From the NCBI GenBank assembly GCA_008360975.2, contig CM039180.1:15963122-16027121 (forward strand): a stretch of DNA of 64,000 nt. The letters are read 5' to 3'. Both the position numbers and the translations under genes were made by a program. This document shows positions 35,911 through 46,528 of the stretch, piece after piece. The notes beneath the pieces were generated by a model. The model saw only the letters and a list, made by a program, of their open reading frames with translations. It was not told the origin of the DNA and did not search any database. The stretch comes from Lichenostomus cassidix. Its lineage: Eukaryota > Chordata > Aves > Passeriformes > Meliphagidae. How positions within the stretch are numbered: the stretch's first letter is position 1; every line of letters begins with the position of its first letter.

Positions 35911-36190
35911 GGTCATAGAATTGAAATCATAGAATGGTTTGGGTTTAAAGAGACCTTAAAAATCACCTTATTCCAACCCCCCTACTGTGGGCAGGAACAC
36001 CTTTCACTAGATCAGGTTGTTCAAAGCCCCATCCAATTCTTCCTTGAACACTTCTAGGGATGTAGTGTCAGCAACTTCTCTGGGCAACCTCTGCCAGTGC
36101 CTCACCACTCTCACAATAAAAAATTTCCTTCTAATATGTGATCTAAATCTATCCTCTTTCAATTTAAAGCCATTACTTGTCATATTAACA
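35911..36190 (-). mobile_element. CR1 non-LTR retrotransposon, 5'-truncated 3' end
   Basis: The + strand opens with GGTCATAGAATTGAAATCAT and AGAATGGTTTGGGTTTAAAG, the reversed CR1 3' terminus. It continues through GGCAGGAACACCTTTCACTA, CAAAGCCCCATCCAATTCTT and TTCTCTGGGCAACCTCTGCC to AAAGCCATTACTTGTCATAT, where similarity ends. Roughly 280 bases of the 3' UTR and the very end of ORF2 survive. It belongs to the same broad type as the copy at 17.4 kb and has a minus-strand, inactive orientation. Confidence 0.93.
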
Positions 36191-39100
36191 AAAATATTAC
36201 AAAATGTCTGATTTTAAATATTTCTGAAAATTTTGTTATAACTGAAATCACATACTGATTTCACCAATCTGACTCCCACTGTTATCTGAGGCCAACAGCT
36301 TCAGTAATGCAACAGGAGTTCTCAGTAAATGAACAGATAAGTGTGTTTGGCTATTTCTGGAATCTGCAATACAGACATTCATGCTAAGCAAATTGGTTTT
36401 ATTTTGCAACAAGTGCACCACAATGCTTTGGGAGGATTCAGAAATTTCTTGGGATTTGAGACCTACACATACATGAAGAGGCTTTATGAAACACTCACTT
36501 GTGCCAGTTTTGTTTATATTGCCCTTGATAAGCTGTTAACATCCAAGAAATGAACCCACTCTATCATTTCTGGGGCAGTTAGTTCTCTATGTATTTAGCA
36601 GTATTGAAAGAAATTTAAATATAAGAACAGGTGGGAATTTAGGACAACAATATCCCACATTTTTTTAATCTCAGTCCCAAATATGTGGCATTGTTTTCTT
36701 TTAGAGATGAGAGGTGGATACAAAACTATAGATATTTTAGAAAGTGACAAATCAGATTTTTATATCTGCATTATAGCACACATGCATGCCTACAGAGGTT
36801 GCCATTCCTTTTGTCATAAGTAAATTTGTGTTTAAGCACCTAAAAACATGGCTCAGGGTGTGATTAAATTAGGTCTGAAGAACTGTACATTGCTAGAGCA
36901 TAGTCCCCAATGCAGACTTTGTAATTCAGTCATGTCCTTGCTTGTTCTGGATGACCTACAGGCCTACTGAAGTTTTTAATTATGTGATTACAAATGCTCA
37001 TACTGGAGACAGTCACTCAATGTTTTCCTGCATGAAACTTTGCTTTCTTGTATATTTTCATCTTTCTCTTCCATGTCAGGGTTTGTTGGGTTTTTTTTGC
37101 TTTCAACATATTCATTGTAAGTTTGCAAGTTCCTGGTTTTGAGCTATGGGAGAAAAAACAAGAATTCAAATCTCTAGGACTAACTTATTTTTAATATTAC
37201 TTATTTAATTACCTACTGTCATGGTTTTCTGGAGTAAAAGTGTACAAAGGCTTTAGAAGAGCTTTAGAAGAGTACATGAAAAAGGCCAGGAAATCTCAGT
37301 TATAGGGTTCACTATGAAGATTAAGATATTCTCTGAAGTATATAATTACTTTGAGTGGTATGTATTACTAGCTTCAACCCCTGCATTGTAGTGAATAATA
37401 GTTTTTTAAGCTGTGAACTAAAGTCTGCTGTTGGTCAATGAATAAAAACTGAGGATACAATTTTTATTGTCTGAGCAAAGCATAAAGGAATTCTTCTGTG
37501 CAGATAGGTAAAAAATTCTTGAAAATGCTTATAAACACTGTCTTTTGATAGCCACCCTTTACATTTGTCTTAATAAAATAATTGTTTCCAATTTCTACTG
37601 TTCTTTACTAGGTACTAGCACTTGATGTTGAGGGGATACATTTTTTATAGTGCGAGAGAACAGTGTTCTTTCAAGTGACCTTGTAGGCACTATTACATTT
37701 TAAAGAACAAATAGCAGATGTGAGATATTAAATATGAATTTATGAATTCCAATTTATTTGGTAAAGAACATTTTCATTGCAACCTTCACTTGCATTGTAA
37801 GCTCCATCATGATTAAGATGTTTAAGGCCATGATTCCACAAACATTCTTCTTGGTGATAGAATGGCTTATATAACTCTTATCTTCTCCCTCTCTTCCAGT
37901 GTTTACTCCTATCCTTTCTCTCCCTTTCAAACGCACTATAATCTTTACAGAAGGGAACAGGCTAGACTGAAGTTATTGCTGGGACTAACCTCTCAACCAA
38001 ATCTCACAAGAGTTTGTCACAGAGGTGTAAAAGGAGACTTTTTCCAACCAGAAGTGATTTATGAATAATCAGATCAGGCTGAAGAGAAGAGATGCTGTGA
38101 GGCATTATACAACTTGTAAATGAGAATCATATGCAAGAGTGGCAAGATACAGGCAGAAATCTATTCAGAGATGGATTTTTTTTCACAGTCTACACAGGCT
38201 TAAAAAACTTACATATTTCTCGTTCTCTCACCATGTACCCATATTTACCTCTAACTGGGAAAGCAGAGCTCCCACAGACCAGTGGTCTCCATGCAGAGCA
38301 TATGTTAGCACAAAATCCTTGGAAGAACTGTGACAGCTGTCCTGAAATATATTCCTGAAATTCACAATGCTGAGAACAGCGACCATCTCTGCTCTCAACT
38401 CGAGACCTCAGGAGGGTATGGAATTGAGTGATTGGATCGATGCGCAGCAAAGTAATGGCAGCCCAGAGAGTGGACATGTGCCCAGGCAAAACAACATTTC
38501 TGTACTATGGCTCTGAAAGAGTTACCTGTTCATTGTTGACCATCTCTGGTTTCATAATAGTGCAGTTTTATCATAAGATCATAAATACAAAATCAGAGTA
38601 AGGAGCAATGAGCTAGGCATAAATGAAAAATATGAATGTTTGTGTCCCAGGGCATGTTTTCCCAATCATTTTAATCTGCTTAAAGAATTACCCCTTTGCT
38701 GCAGGAATAAATAAAAATCAGAAACAGTAATATTTTTAAAACAAAAATTGAAATAGAAGTTATCTCTCAGTGTACATTTTCTTCTCTATATCCTGACTTT
38801 TCCAAAAATTTAGCCCAGGGTAGTTAGACTGTGAAGGAGGAAAGAGAACATAGGTTCTTGTGCACGAGCTAGAAGGAGTTCTAAGAACATGGGGTTGATT
38901 GGAAGGAGAAAATGTAAAGTCAAGGGCAGAAAGGAAAGGAGCAGTTAAGAAAAGGGAAAGAAGGCAAGTGAAGAGCATGAGGGGGTGTAACATTATTGTT
39001 AGCAGTATGATGAAATCTAAGGAGGGGTGGAGCTGTGCTGATAATTGAAATGAAATTAGAACACTTTAATAGCTTTTCAGAGGATTTAATATGTTCTATT

Positions 39101-42100
39101 CTTACCATCAGCAGATTAATATGAGAATATTAGAAAAAAATCCAAACACACACAACAACAACAAAAATACAACTTTTTGGTACAATTAAAATTTTGCTAG
39201 AGATTTCTTACTAGAAGAGCAACAACATGCAGAAACACTGTGATTATTCCAAGTGAAAGGTAAGAGAAACCCTGGGTGAACTTGCTTCCTTCTGCCTGCT
39301 CTCAGGAGTACAAGCCTTGAAGTGGGATGGTCCTTGCTGCCTGCCAGCTCTAATGTGAGAAAGTTCTATCTGCAATTTAGTAGCTGCATGACAGAGGGAG
39401 GCTTTTATGAGGACAGGTGCCAGATCTTTTATAGTTCAACCAGGTATCAAGATCTTTGTTTAGAGCCAGCAAACCCCAACTGTTTTCACTGCTCTGGGAA
39501 TCCAGCTAGAATAACCTTTGTAGACAAGAAGCACACAACAAAGTCCAGCAGGTTCCTTGAAGTGTGGGTTTAAGCAACTGAAAATCCAGGAGGGAAGAAT
39601 TCCTGGAACTTCTCCAAGTTCCGAGGCAGCGTGTGCCTTTCCTCTTTGAGTCTCTGATTCTGGTTTTCAAAGACCACTGTCACAGCAGTCCTTCTAAGGA
39701 GAGAGATCATTCAGTGTACTTCCTCTGCCTTAGAGGATTCTCTGATTGTCCATTAATGTTTCTTCCTCTGGTGCATAAATGCATGACGTAGGGATAATGT
39801 TTGGGGTATTTGTTTTTTTCTGGTTTTGATGTGTTTTTAAGCATGTGGGTTTAATATTCCGGTAATAAGCTCACTGACATAAATAAAGTTTTGTGCATGC
39901 ACAATGAGGTTCAAATTGCTCTTTGTCTGGAGGAAGTCCCTCTCAAGGACAGATGCAACATATGGGAAGTGGGGCGGTGAGACTAGACTGCTAACTAGCT
40001 GTCACAGTCTTGTTTGGGATCTGTGTAGACCCATGGTACCCCAGGGAAATCATCATTAAATTCTGTTCTTGGAGGTATTACTTTTTCAGCACAGGGAAAA
40101 AACCACTGTTCTGACCTCTCAGTCTCCACCTGACACTTTCACCATTTGTCCAATATTACAGTTTACTTCTGTGGGTTGAAGGGACCTACTATTTTGAGTG
40201 GCCTTGAAGAACCTTAAAAAAGTGAGTGTATCCTGATGAAACAGACCAGATCCCATAAGATGATACTGTGCACAGAGTCTGACTGTACTGGTGAAATGGG
40301 AATGAAAACTCTTGTCTGTCACGCAAAGGTCAGGACAGGCCAGGACACAAGTTACAACAACAGCTGACAAATGCAGTGTATGGGAATGGGATAACTGTGC
40401 TGTATGTTCATGCTAAGGCAGACAGCTAAAGAAAGCAGTTCGGTACATTTTTTAAAACAGTTTCTCCCCATTAAATTAATCAAAAATATTAAAGTAAGAA
40501 TTAATTTATTTTTAAGAGTTATTTTTCTTTGAAATTTAAATAAGTTAATTTTAAAACAAAGTTATATTCCTCAATATCCACAATCCATGTATTTCCCCCA
40601 GTGTAAATATCAGGAAGAGATTCTGAGAGCCTGAAAAAGGGAACGGACTCAGAAGGACAGAAGATAATTCTGAGAAGAAAAATAATAGAATTAATCATTG
40701 AAATGACTCATTCAAATGTTATGACAAGACAAAAAAGGGCACTCTAGGGCAGAGCAGAGTTTATTAGGAAAAGAAGGAAAAGCAAACTATTCAAATGACA
40801 GCGGAGTTATGAGCTTAATGCATTTTATCCTTCATGTCATTTTATTCAAGCAGACTCGGATTCATTCATGTATTTAGATACAAAACTTTCCTCTTTTTTA
40901 GATTTCCACGGGGTCACTGAAAAGAGATGAGGTTTTCCCCAAAGACAGACCAAAACAGCATTGTACAGGCTTATACAGGTTTGTAATCCTGCCCTGCAAT
41001 ACTCTTTGCTTTACTCCTGCTCTGGCTGTAATTGTCCTTACTGCAGAGGGTGTGATGATAACTATGGATCCCTTCTGAAGTGAATTGCCCTCTGAGAGCT
41101 GCCCTGGGGCAGTGGGCAGCAGAATCTCCTTCTCTTGTGCAGTTCCATCACCTGCACTGATAGCCAGGGACAATCCTTGGGGCTGGCACAATATCAGTGT
41201 AAGCAGAGCCTTCAGTCCTTTTCCCCTCATCTTCCATTGATACATGAGAAGATAAGTTGGGTGATGTGAAGATCCATAACAACATCTTGAAAAAACATCG
41301 ATGATGATTTTTAAAATTGTTTATTAGAGTTTTATAGAACTGATCTCTGTTTTCCTCTTAGCAAAAATAATTAGTTAGTATCTACTTGTAGGTATAGGCT
41401 GAATATTCTGATTTTTAGTTTTCAAAGACAGTTATAGTACTTTGTTTTGTAAGCCTGTAACAAAAAAAACAGAGGAGAGCAGAAAGTGAAACCATAAGCA
41501 TCTATGCAAGAATCAGATTCTTCAAGATTAGCAATCAAAATAAATAATGACAAAAAACTAAATGTGATTGAACTGGAAAGGCTGAAATCTTACAGATATG
41601 ACGTTCAAATAAAATAAGATTTGACGCCTTCTAGCTATCCTATTTGACACTCCTACTGATATTTAACGAAACTGTGTTAGATTACACTTTATTTATATTT
41701 CTGAGAGTTGTCCTGTAAACAAAAGATAGAGACATCACTCATTAATAATTAAATATGATCCCTTGGAAACCAATTCTTAGGCAAGGAATCAGTTTTGAAA
41801 CAAATTCCACTGCTACAGAATCACACAAATCACCTCATTGAAATTTTTGCTCATATAATATTTTCATGCCCTATTCATTAGCATTTGTTTATAAATATGA
41901 GGAAAAATATACAACATTTCTGAAATTTATACACTTTCACTTCAACCAATAATATTATTTACTATGGTGTATGTTCTGAATCATATTACAGTATCATGTG
42001 AAATCTCTGCTTCTGCATATTTCATCCTTCCATCCAAGCATTCAGTCATGGGTGTACATCACTCTTGCTATTTGCAGTTTATTTTCCTCTTTTCTTAAGG

Positions 42101-43060
42101 TTAAAGGGAGTTTACATGTTTTGGAAGTAACCACTAATGGAAATTAGAGCTCAGGGGGTTGACTCTTGTCACAAACTGGAACAATTGAACTGCCAATCCT
42201 GACAACAAGTAACAAAGCAGAAAATTGAGAGATAGACACCTCTACCAAATGCTGTTGACATAATCTTTCTTTTTTCAATAGATGAAGGCAGAGTCTGTGT
42301 GCAGTAAGAAGAACTTAAACTAATAAAATGTAACTTGATTTATTGTTTCTGAATATTCAATATTTTAAAGGAAGATTACCACACCCCTGAGACCAACTTC
42401 TTCACCAAGGGAACACATGCAGCCAACAGAAAATATTTGATCATCTTTTCTTCCTTCCTTCCTTTATAATATCTTTAATATTTACTAAGATAATACTGCA
42501 GCATTTATGTCTTCCGCAATATTTTTTCTTGTTCTGAAAAGCACTTTTGTAAATCTCCTTGCTAAACCCATGTGGTTCTCTGAGATGAATAATTTAAACT
42601 ATACATATGTTAGTAACTTGACCCAAGGACTGTGTGAAATCTAACAAAAATGCTCATATCATGCATGAAAGGAAATATGGACTAAACAATCTATTGTTCT
42701 CTTTCAGGTAAAAATATTATCATCATGGATGACTTGCTGTAACATAGTTTTTCTCAGGAAAGAGCTTCTTTCCAAAGATGTTTATAAGGTAGAAAAATAT
42801 ACTTTTTCTCTTCTTAAGACTGAATACTATAATTCCCCAGCAAAGTTTTCTATGATAAAGAAGATTCAAAATATTGAGATAAAAAAATTTGAAAGACTAC
42901 TGATAGAAAAGACAAAAAAATTGATACTTGAAGGAATTTTTAACATGTAATGTCATTGTGGGGGTCACATCTGGCATAGAAGGACTGCTGATGACATTAA
43001 AACTACTCTAGTCACTGAAACTTATTTTCAGCCTTGTAGTCTGTGAATCACCCACTAACT
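36191..43060. other. AT-rich non-coding stretch
   Basis: Nothing recognised over nearly 7 kb. A direct duplication of CTTTAGAAGAG lies near 37251-37272. The 115-codon minus frame at 40898-41245 begins with a basic then hydrophobic stretch, but there is no other support for a gene. Confidence 0.6.
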
Positions 43061-43745
43061 GACAGAATCACTGAGACATTCAGGTCAGCAGTGACCTCTG
43101 GACTAGGCCAACACCCCTGTCTAGAGAAGGATTATCTAGAGTGGGCTCCTAAGGATGGTGTCCTGTCTAGGTTTTGAGTGTCTGCAAGGATGTAGATTGC
43201 ACAACCACTCTGGGCATACTCTACAAGATTTTGACCATATTCACCAAATTAAAAAAATAATTAAAAAAATTAGAAGAAGAAAACAGTTTTTGTCTCATGT
43301 TTAGGTGGAATTAAATCTGTGCCCACCACCTCTTTTCCTTGGATCATTTGATACCACAAAGAGGAGACTGGTTCCACTTTATTTAACATCCTCAAAGATA
43401 TTTTTGAACACATAAGCCCCATGAGCTTTCTCTTCCCCAGGATGAACAGCCCCAGCTCTCCAAACCTCTCTTCTCATGAGAAAAGATGCTTCAGGTTCTT
43501 AATCATCTTTGTGGTCCTTGGCTGAAGTCAATCCAGTATGTTCATGCCTTTTGTCTACTCAGGGCCAGACACAGCACTCCAGAGGGATCTCACTGGAGCT
43601 GAGCAGAGAAGGACTGCTTACCTCAACCTGCTGGCAGTGCTTTGCCTGCTGCAGCTCAGGAGGCTGTTGGCCTGCTTTGATGCAAGGGTGCATCCTTGGC
43701 TCATGTTCAGCTTGTTTTCCATCAAGGAAATAAACATACCAAAGG
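43061..43745 (-). mobile_element. CR1 non-LTR retrotransposon, longest copy in the window, 5'-truncated
   Basis: The element begins with a decayed 3' terminus (ACAGAATCACTGAGACATTC). It runs through the 3' UTR (AGGTGGAATTAAATCTGTGC; CTTCCCCAGGATGAACAGCC) into ORF2-derived sequence (GAGCAGAGAAGGACTGCTTA; GGCTCATGTTCAGCTTGTTT). In reverse this last part corresponds to the RT C-terminal region (L.MSR.CALA..KAN...G type, now full of stops and frameshifts). An A/T-rich stretch at 43241-43270 looks like a local expansion or replacement inside the 3' UTR. At about 685 bases it is the longest recognisable element here. Open frames at 43509-43834 on both strands are shadows of it. Confidence 0.9.
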
Positions 43746-44813
43746 TATTTGCATATTTTTATATCAAGTTGAAATGAATGCGCTGCCATCATGAATTGTA
43801 GGACTTCAGAGGAGTTTAAAAGCAGTGTCAGCACAAAGGTCTTCCTATTAATTCCTATTATAGTTCAAGCTCAGGCTCTTTTAACTATATCATCAGCTTT
43901 TTTAACTTGGCTTTAGTTTGGGGAGAACTCAACCATTTCACAAAGCTGAGTTTTCAATCAACCATTCTTATTTCAAAACTCAGCTCCAATCTGGAGAAAA
44001 AGAATAACGTTTAATTACATACTTCAGTGCACTTCAGAATAGAAATGGGCTTTTGTTAATCACTATTGCAAGCTCTCAAACACCACTGAGACTCATGATC
44101 ATCATTTTAAGATGAACTAAATCCACGATAAAAGGGAAGTATCTAAACAGAGAAAGCAGAAACCTGAATTCTACTTTGGTTGTAATGTTGGTAGTAAAAA
44201 AGCAAAATACCAATCACCAAAAATTTGGGAGTTTCATTCATTGTTTGTAGAATATTTTAGTACTCATGTTGTGAACGTTTTTCATGTACAATCATGTTGG
44301 CTTTTCTTGTCAGAGGAAATACCTAGCCCAAAATAATATCTCTTTAAATGAATTCTTAAGTTTAGATAGTGGCATCAAATCCTTTTTTCTTAAAAATCTT
44401 AGTAATGGTTGCTGGATTTATTTATACAGAGTTAAAATAAACTTTGGAGTACATTTAGAGGATATTTTTAAAAACAAATTGACAAGCAGTGAGCTTTTTG
44501 GAGCATGATGTTAGTTTGTTATCATTTACAGGAGCATGCTTCAAAATGAACAGAGTCTGTGCTTGAAATTTCTAAACAAAACTGAGTTGTCTGACATCTG
44601 AGATCCCAACAATGACTAGCTGTGAGAAAGAGTTTGAAATATAGTCTACACATACCAGGAAAAGAGTCAACTAAAACAGAGGAGATGTGCAAGGAGGAAC
44701 AGCAAGCACGGTTAGCAGCTTTAAATGTCTGTTAATAGTTTTGTCAGAATCATTGTGTACATTACTCTGTGTGAGTAAAAAATAAGCAACATAAGAAGAC
44801 TGTTAAGTACTGA
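43746..44813. other. AT-rich non-coding stretch
   Basis: Nothing recognised between the CR1 copy and the LTR-like patch. Confidence 0.6.
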
Positions 44814-45460
44814 ATGAAACTTCAAAGTGTCATCCCTGCAAAGCAGGAGCATAGCAACGTGTCTCTGCAAATTTCCACGAGGCTTTTCCTTTGTTCCCCT
44901 GCTCAATATGTTATTGGCTGTTTTGAAATATGCACCCTGCCTTATCAGAAGTCTATTGGTGTGTTCCCCAGCCTTTCTTCCCCTCAGACCTTCCGGGATT
45001 GGCTCTCCCCCCTTCCCTTCCCGTCCCTTCCCTTCCCTTCCCTTCCCTTCCCTTCCCTTCCCTTCCCTTCCCTTCCATTCCCTTCCCTTCCCTTCCCTTC
45101 TCTTCCCAACCCATGCCAGTGTCAGCCTGAGGTCACTGTTTTTGGGCTCCCAGCCCCTGCCGTTCCCCTGCTTTCCTCTCCCTTTCTCCTTCCCCGCAAC
45201 CCCCCCGAAGACCCAAATAAACCTCCCTGGGAGACCAGAGACAGTGTCCAGTATGTTCTTTCGCCTCACCCACATTTCCTGCAGAGCTTCTGTCTCCCAA
45301 GCCTCATGCCACGCTGTGCGCTCCCGCGTGCTCGCGGCACCCTAGCTCCGACCGGCCTGGACTGCGTGGGGGTTCGCATCTCAGCGGCGACCCTTTTTTG
45401 TGGGGTTTTGGGGGTCCTGCTCCCTTCCCCAGAGGGAGAAACCTCACAGGAGAAAGTCCA
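44814..45460 (+). mobile_element. LTR-like, CpG-rich insertion (probable endogenous retrovirus solo LTR or LTR fragment)
   Basis: This patch stands out from its AT-rich surroundings. In order it shows a possible promoter zone with two inverted CCAAT-type sites (TTATTGGCTG near 44910, CTATTGGTGT near 44953), a (CCCTT)n homopyrimidine tract (45012-45107), a canonical AATAAA at 45216-45221 and a CpG-dense tail at 45310-45394 holding about 12 CpG sites. That order (promoter-like part, poly(A) signal, GC-rich downstream part) is that of a retroviral U3-R-U5. A TGGGGGTTCG at 45367 is reminiscent of the start of a retroviral primer-binding site, but the bases before it do not give the expected CA end, so this is weak. 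No terminal TG/CA pair with a target duplication could be fixed, so limits are approximate. No gag, pol or env sequence follows. The long open frames across it (256, 184 and 172 codons) come from the stop-free pentamer repeat and are not genes. A CpG-rich host element is the alternative. Confidence 0.5.
45012..45107 (+). repeat. (CCCTT)n pentanucleotide microsatellite
   Basis: Nearly perfect tandem copies of TTCCC, about 19 units, interrupted by a CGTCC variant near 45022, an ATTCC variant near 45075 and a TCTTCC variant near 45100. The + strand is all pyrimidine apart from those interruptions, so the complement is a homopurine run. It sits inside the LTR-like patch. It explains the repetitive GKGRE / PFPSL frames on the two strands. 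Confidence 0.98.
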
Positions 45461-45592
45461 AAATCTGACAGAGAGGACTGACAGATATAAGAAATTATTT
45501 CATACATCCGTTAGAATGCAGCAATATGGATATAAGCTCCAGGAAACAGTAGCATTTGCTGTTGTTCCTGAAGTGAAAAAATAACATTTACC

Positions 45593-45608
45593 AAAAAAAA
45601 AAAAAAAA
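45593..45608. repeat. Poly(A) run (16 bases)
   Basis: A16 about 130 bases beyond the LTR-like patch, after ATAACATTTACC. It may be incidental. Confidence 0.85.
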
Positions 45609-46515
45609 CTAAAAGCCAAAGACATGCTTTTACTACACATTACTGTAATTTTTCATGTGGAAAACAAAAAAGCCACACACAAACCTTCAGGTTATAAGCT
45701 GTTCCAGGCAAGGTTTACTCTCCAAGTGTTCAGCTGAGACTAGGGCTGCTATTTCTTGGCTGGCTCTAAGTTGCGCCTTGCTCAGGACATCGTAACACTG
45801 GAGTAGGTTTGTAAGCTCCAAAGAGCCAAGGGAGAGAAATAGTTTGCTAACCAAAGTAAGTACTCATAGACCCTGAGAGGGGTTTACTTGTCTCCACTGT
45901 CTACTCACAGAGTCTAGACTGCTGATTTAGGTGGTTTGGATTATCCTGCTGAGGCCCACTAACGACACTTTAAGTGTTGCTTTGGTGGAATGAAGCTCCT
46001 GACTTAGTCTGAATACTGCAGACAGGCACAGCTCACAAACTTTTCTGGATCTGCCCCCAAAAGCCTCATCAAAAACTGTGGAAGAACTTAGTATTGATAG
46101 TGAGCTGAATGTAAGAGTCCCTTGCTCCTAGCTGAAATTGCTGCCTTCCTATATCTGTCAGCAGAAGTTTGAAGTAAAACTGGGGTCCCACTTCTTCTAG
46201 GAGAAGTGCTGTATCCACATGTAAATAAATCAGCATACATCTGTAGAATTAAGCTGTGATTTATTTAGTTCAGTTTCCTATTCACGTCTAATATTTTGAT
46301 CATAAATCTTTCAGATGACAAAGAAAATTACCCATAAATTCCTCTGGGGAGGATGGTCTATTAACATTGCTTGCAGGACCTCCCACTAGAGAGACAAACA
46401 AAATGAAACCACAAAGAATATGCAATCAAGCAAACATTGTGTGGGAACTGTGAGGCAGCAGGGAAATTTAAATATATATTCCTAAGGAAGAAAGAACAAC
46501 AATAATCAGCACATG

Positions 46516-46528
46516 CACACACACACAC
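46516..46528. repeat. Short (CA)n
   Basis: About six CA units after ACATG, followed by an A8 run. Confidence 0.9.

Noticed and set aside
40898..41245. 115-codon minus frame with a signal-peptide-like start (basic, then leucine-rich)
   Set aside because: The rest shows no family or cysteine pattern and there is no supporting exon or promoter; hydrophobic starts occur by chance.
43509..43834. Open frames of 74, 79 and 91 codons
   Set aside because: Entirely or mostly inside the CR1 copy; shadows of a dead element.
44814..45584. 256-codon open frame (+), with 172-codon (+) and 184-codon (-) companions
   Set aside because: All cross the (CCCTT)n repeat, which contains no stop in any of these frames; the translations are PFPSL or GKGRE repeats joined to unrelated sequence.
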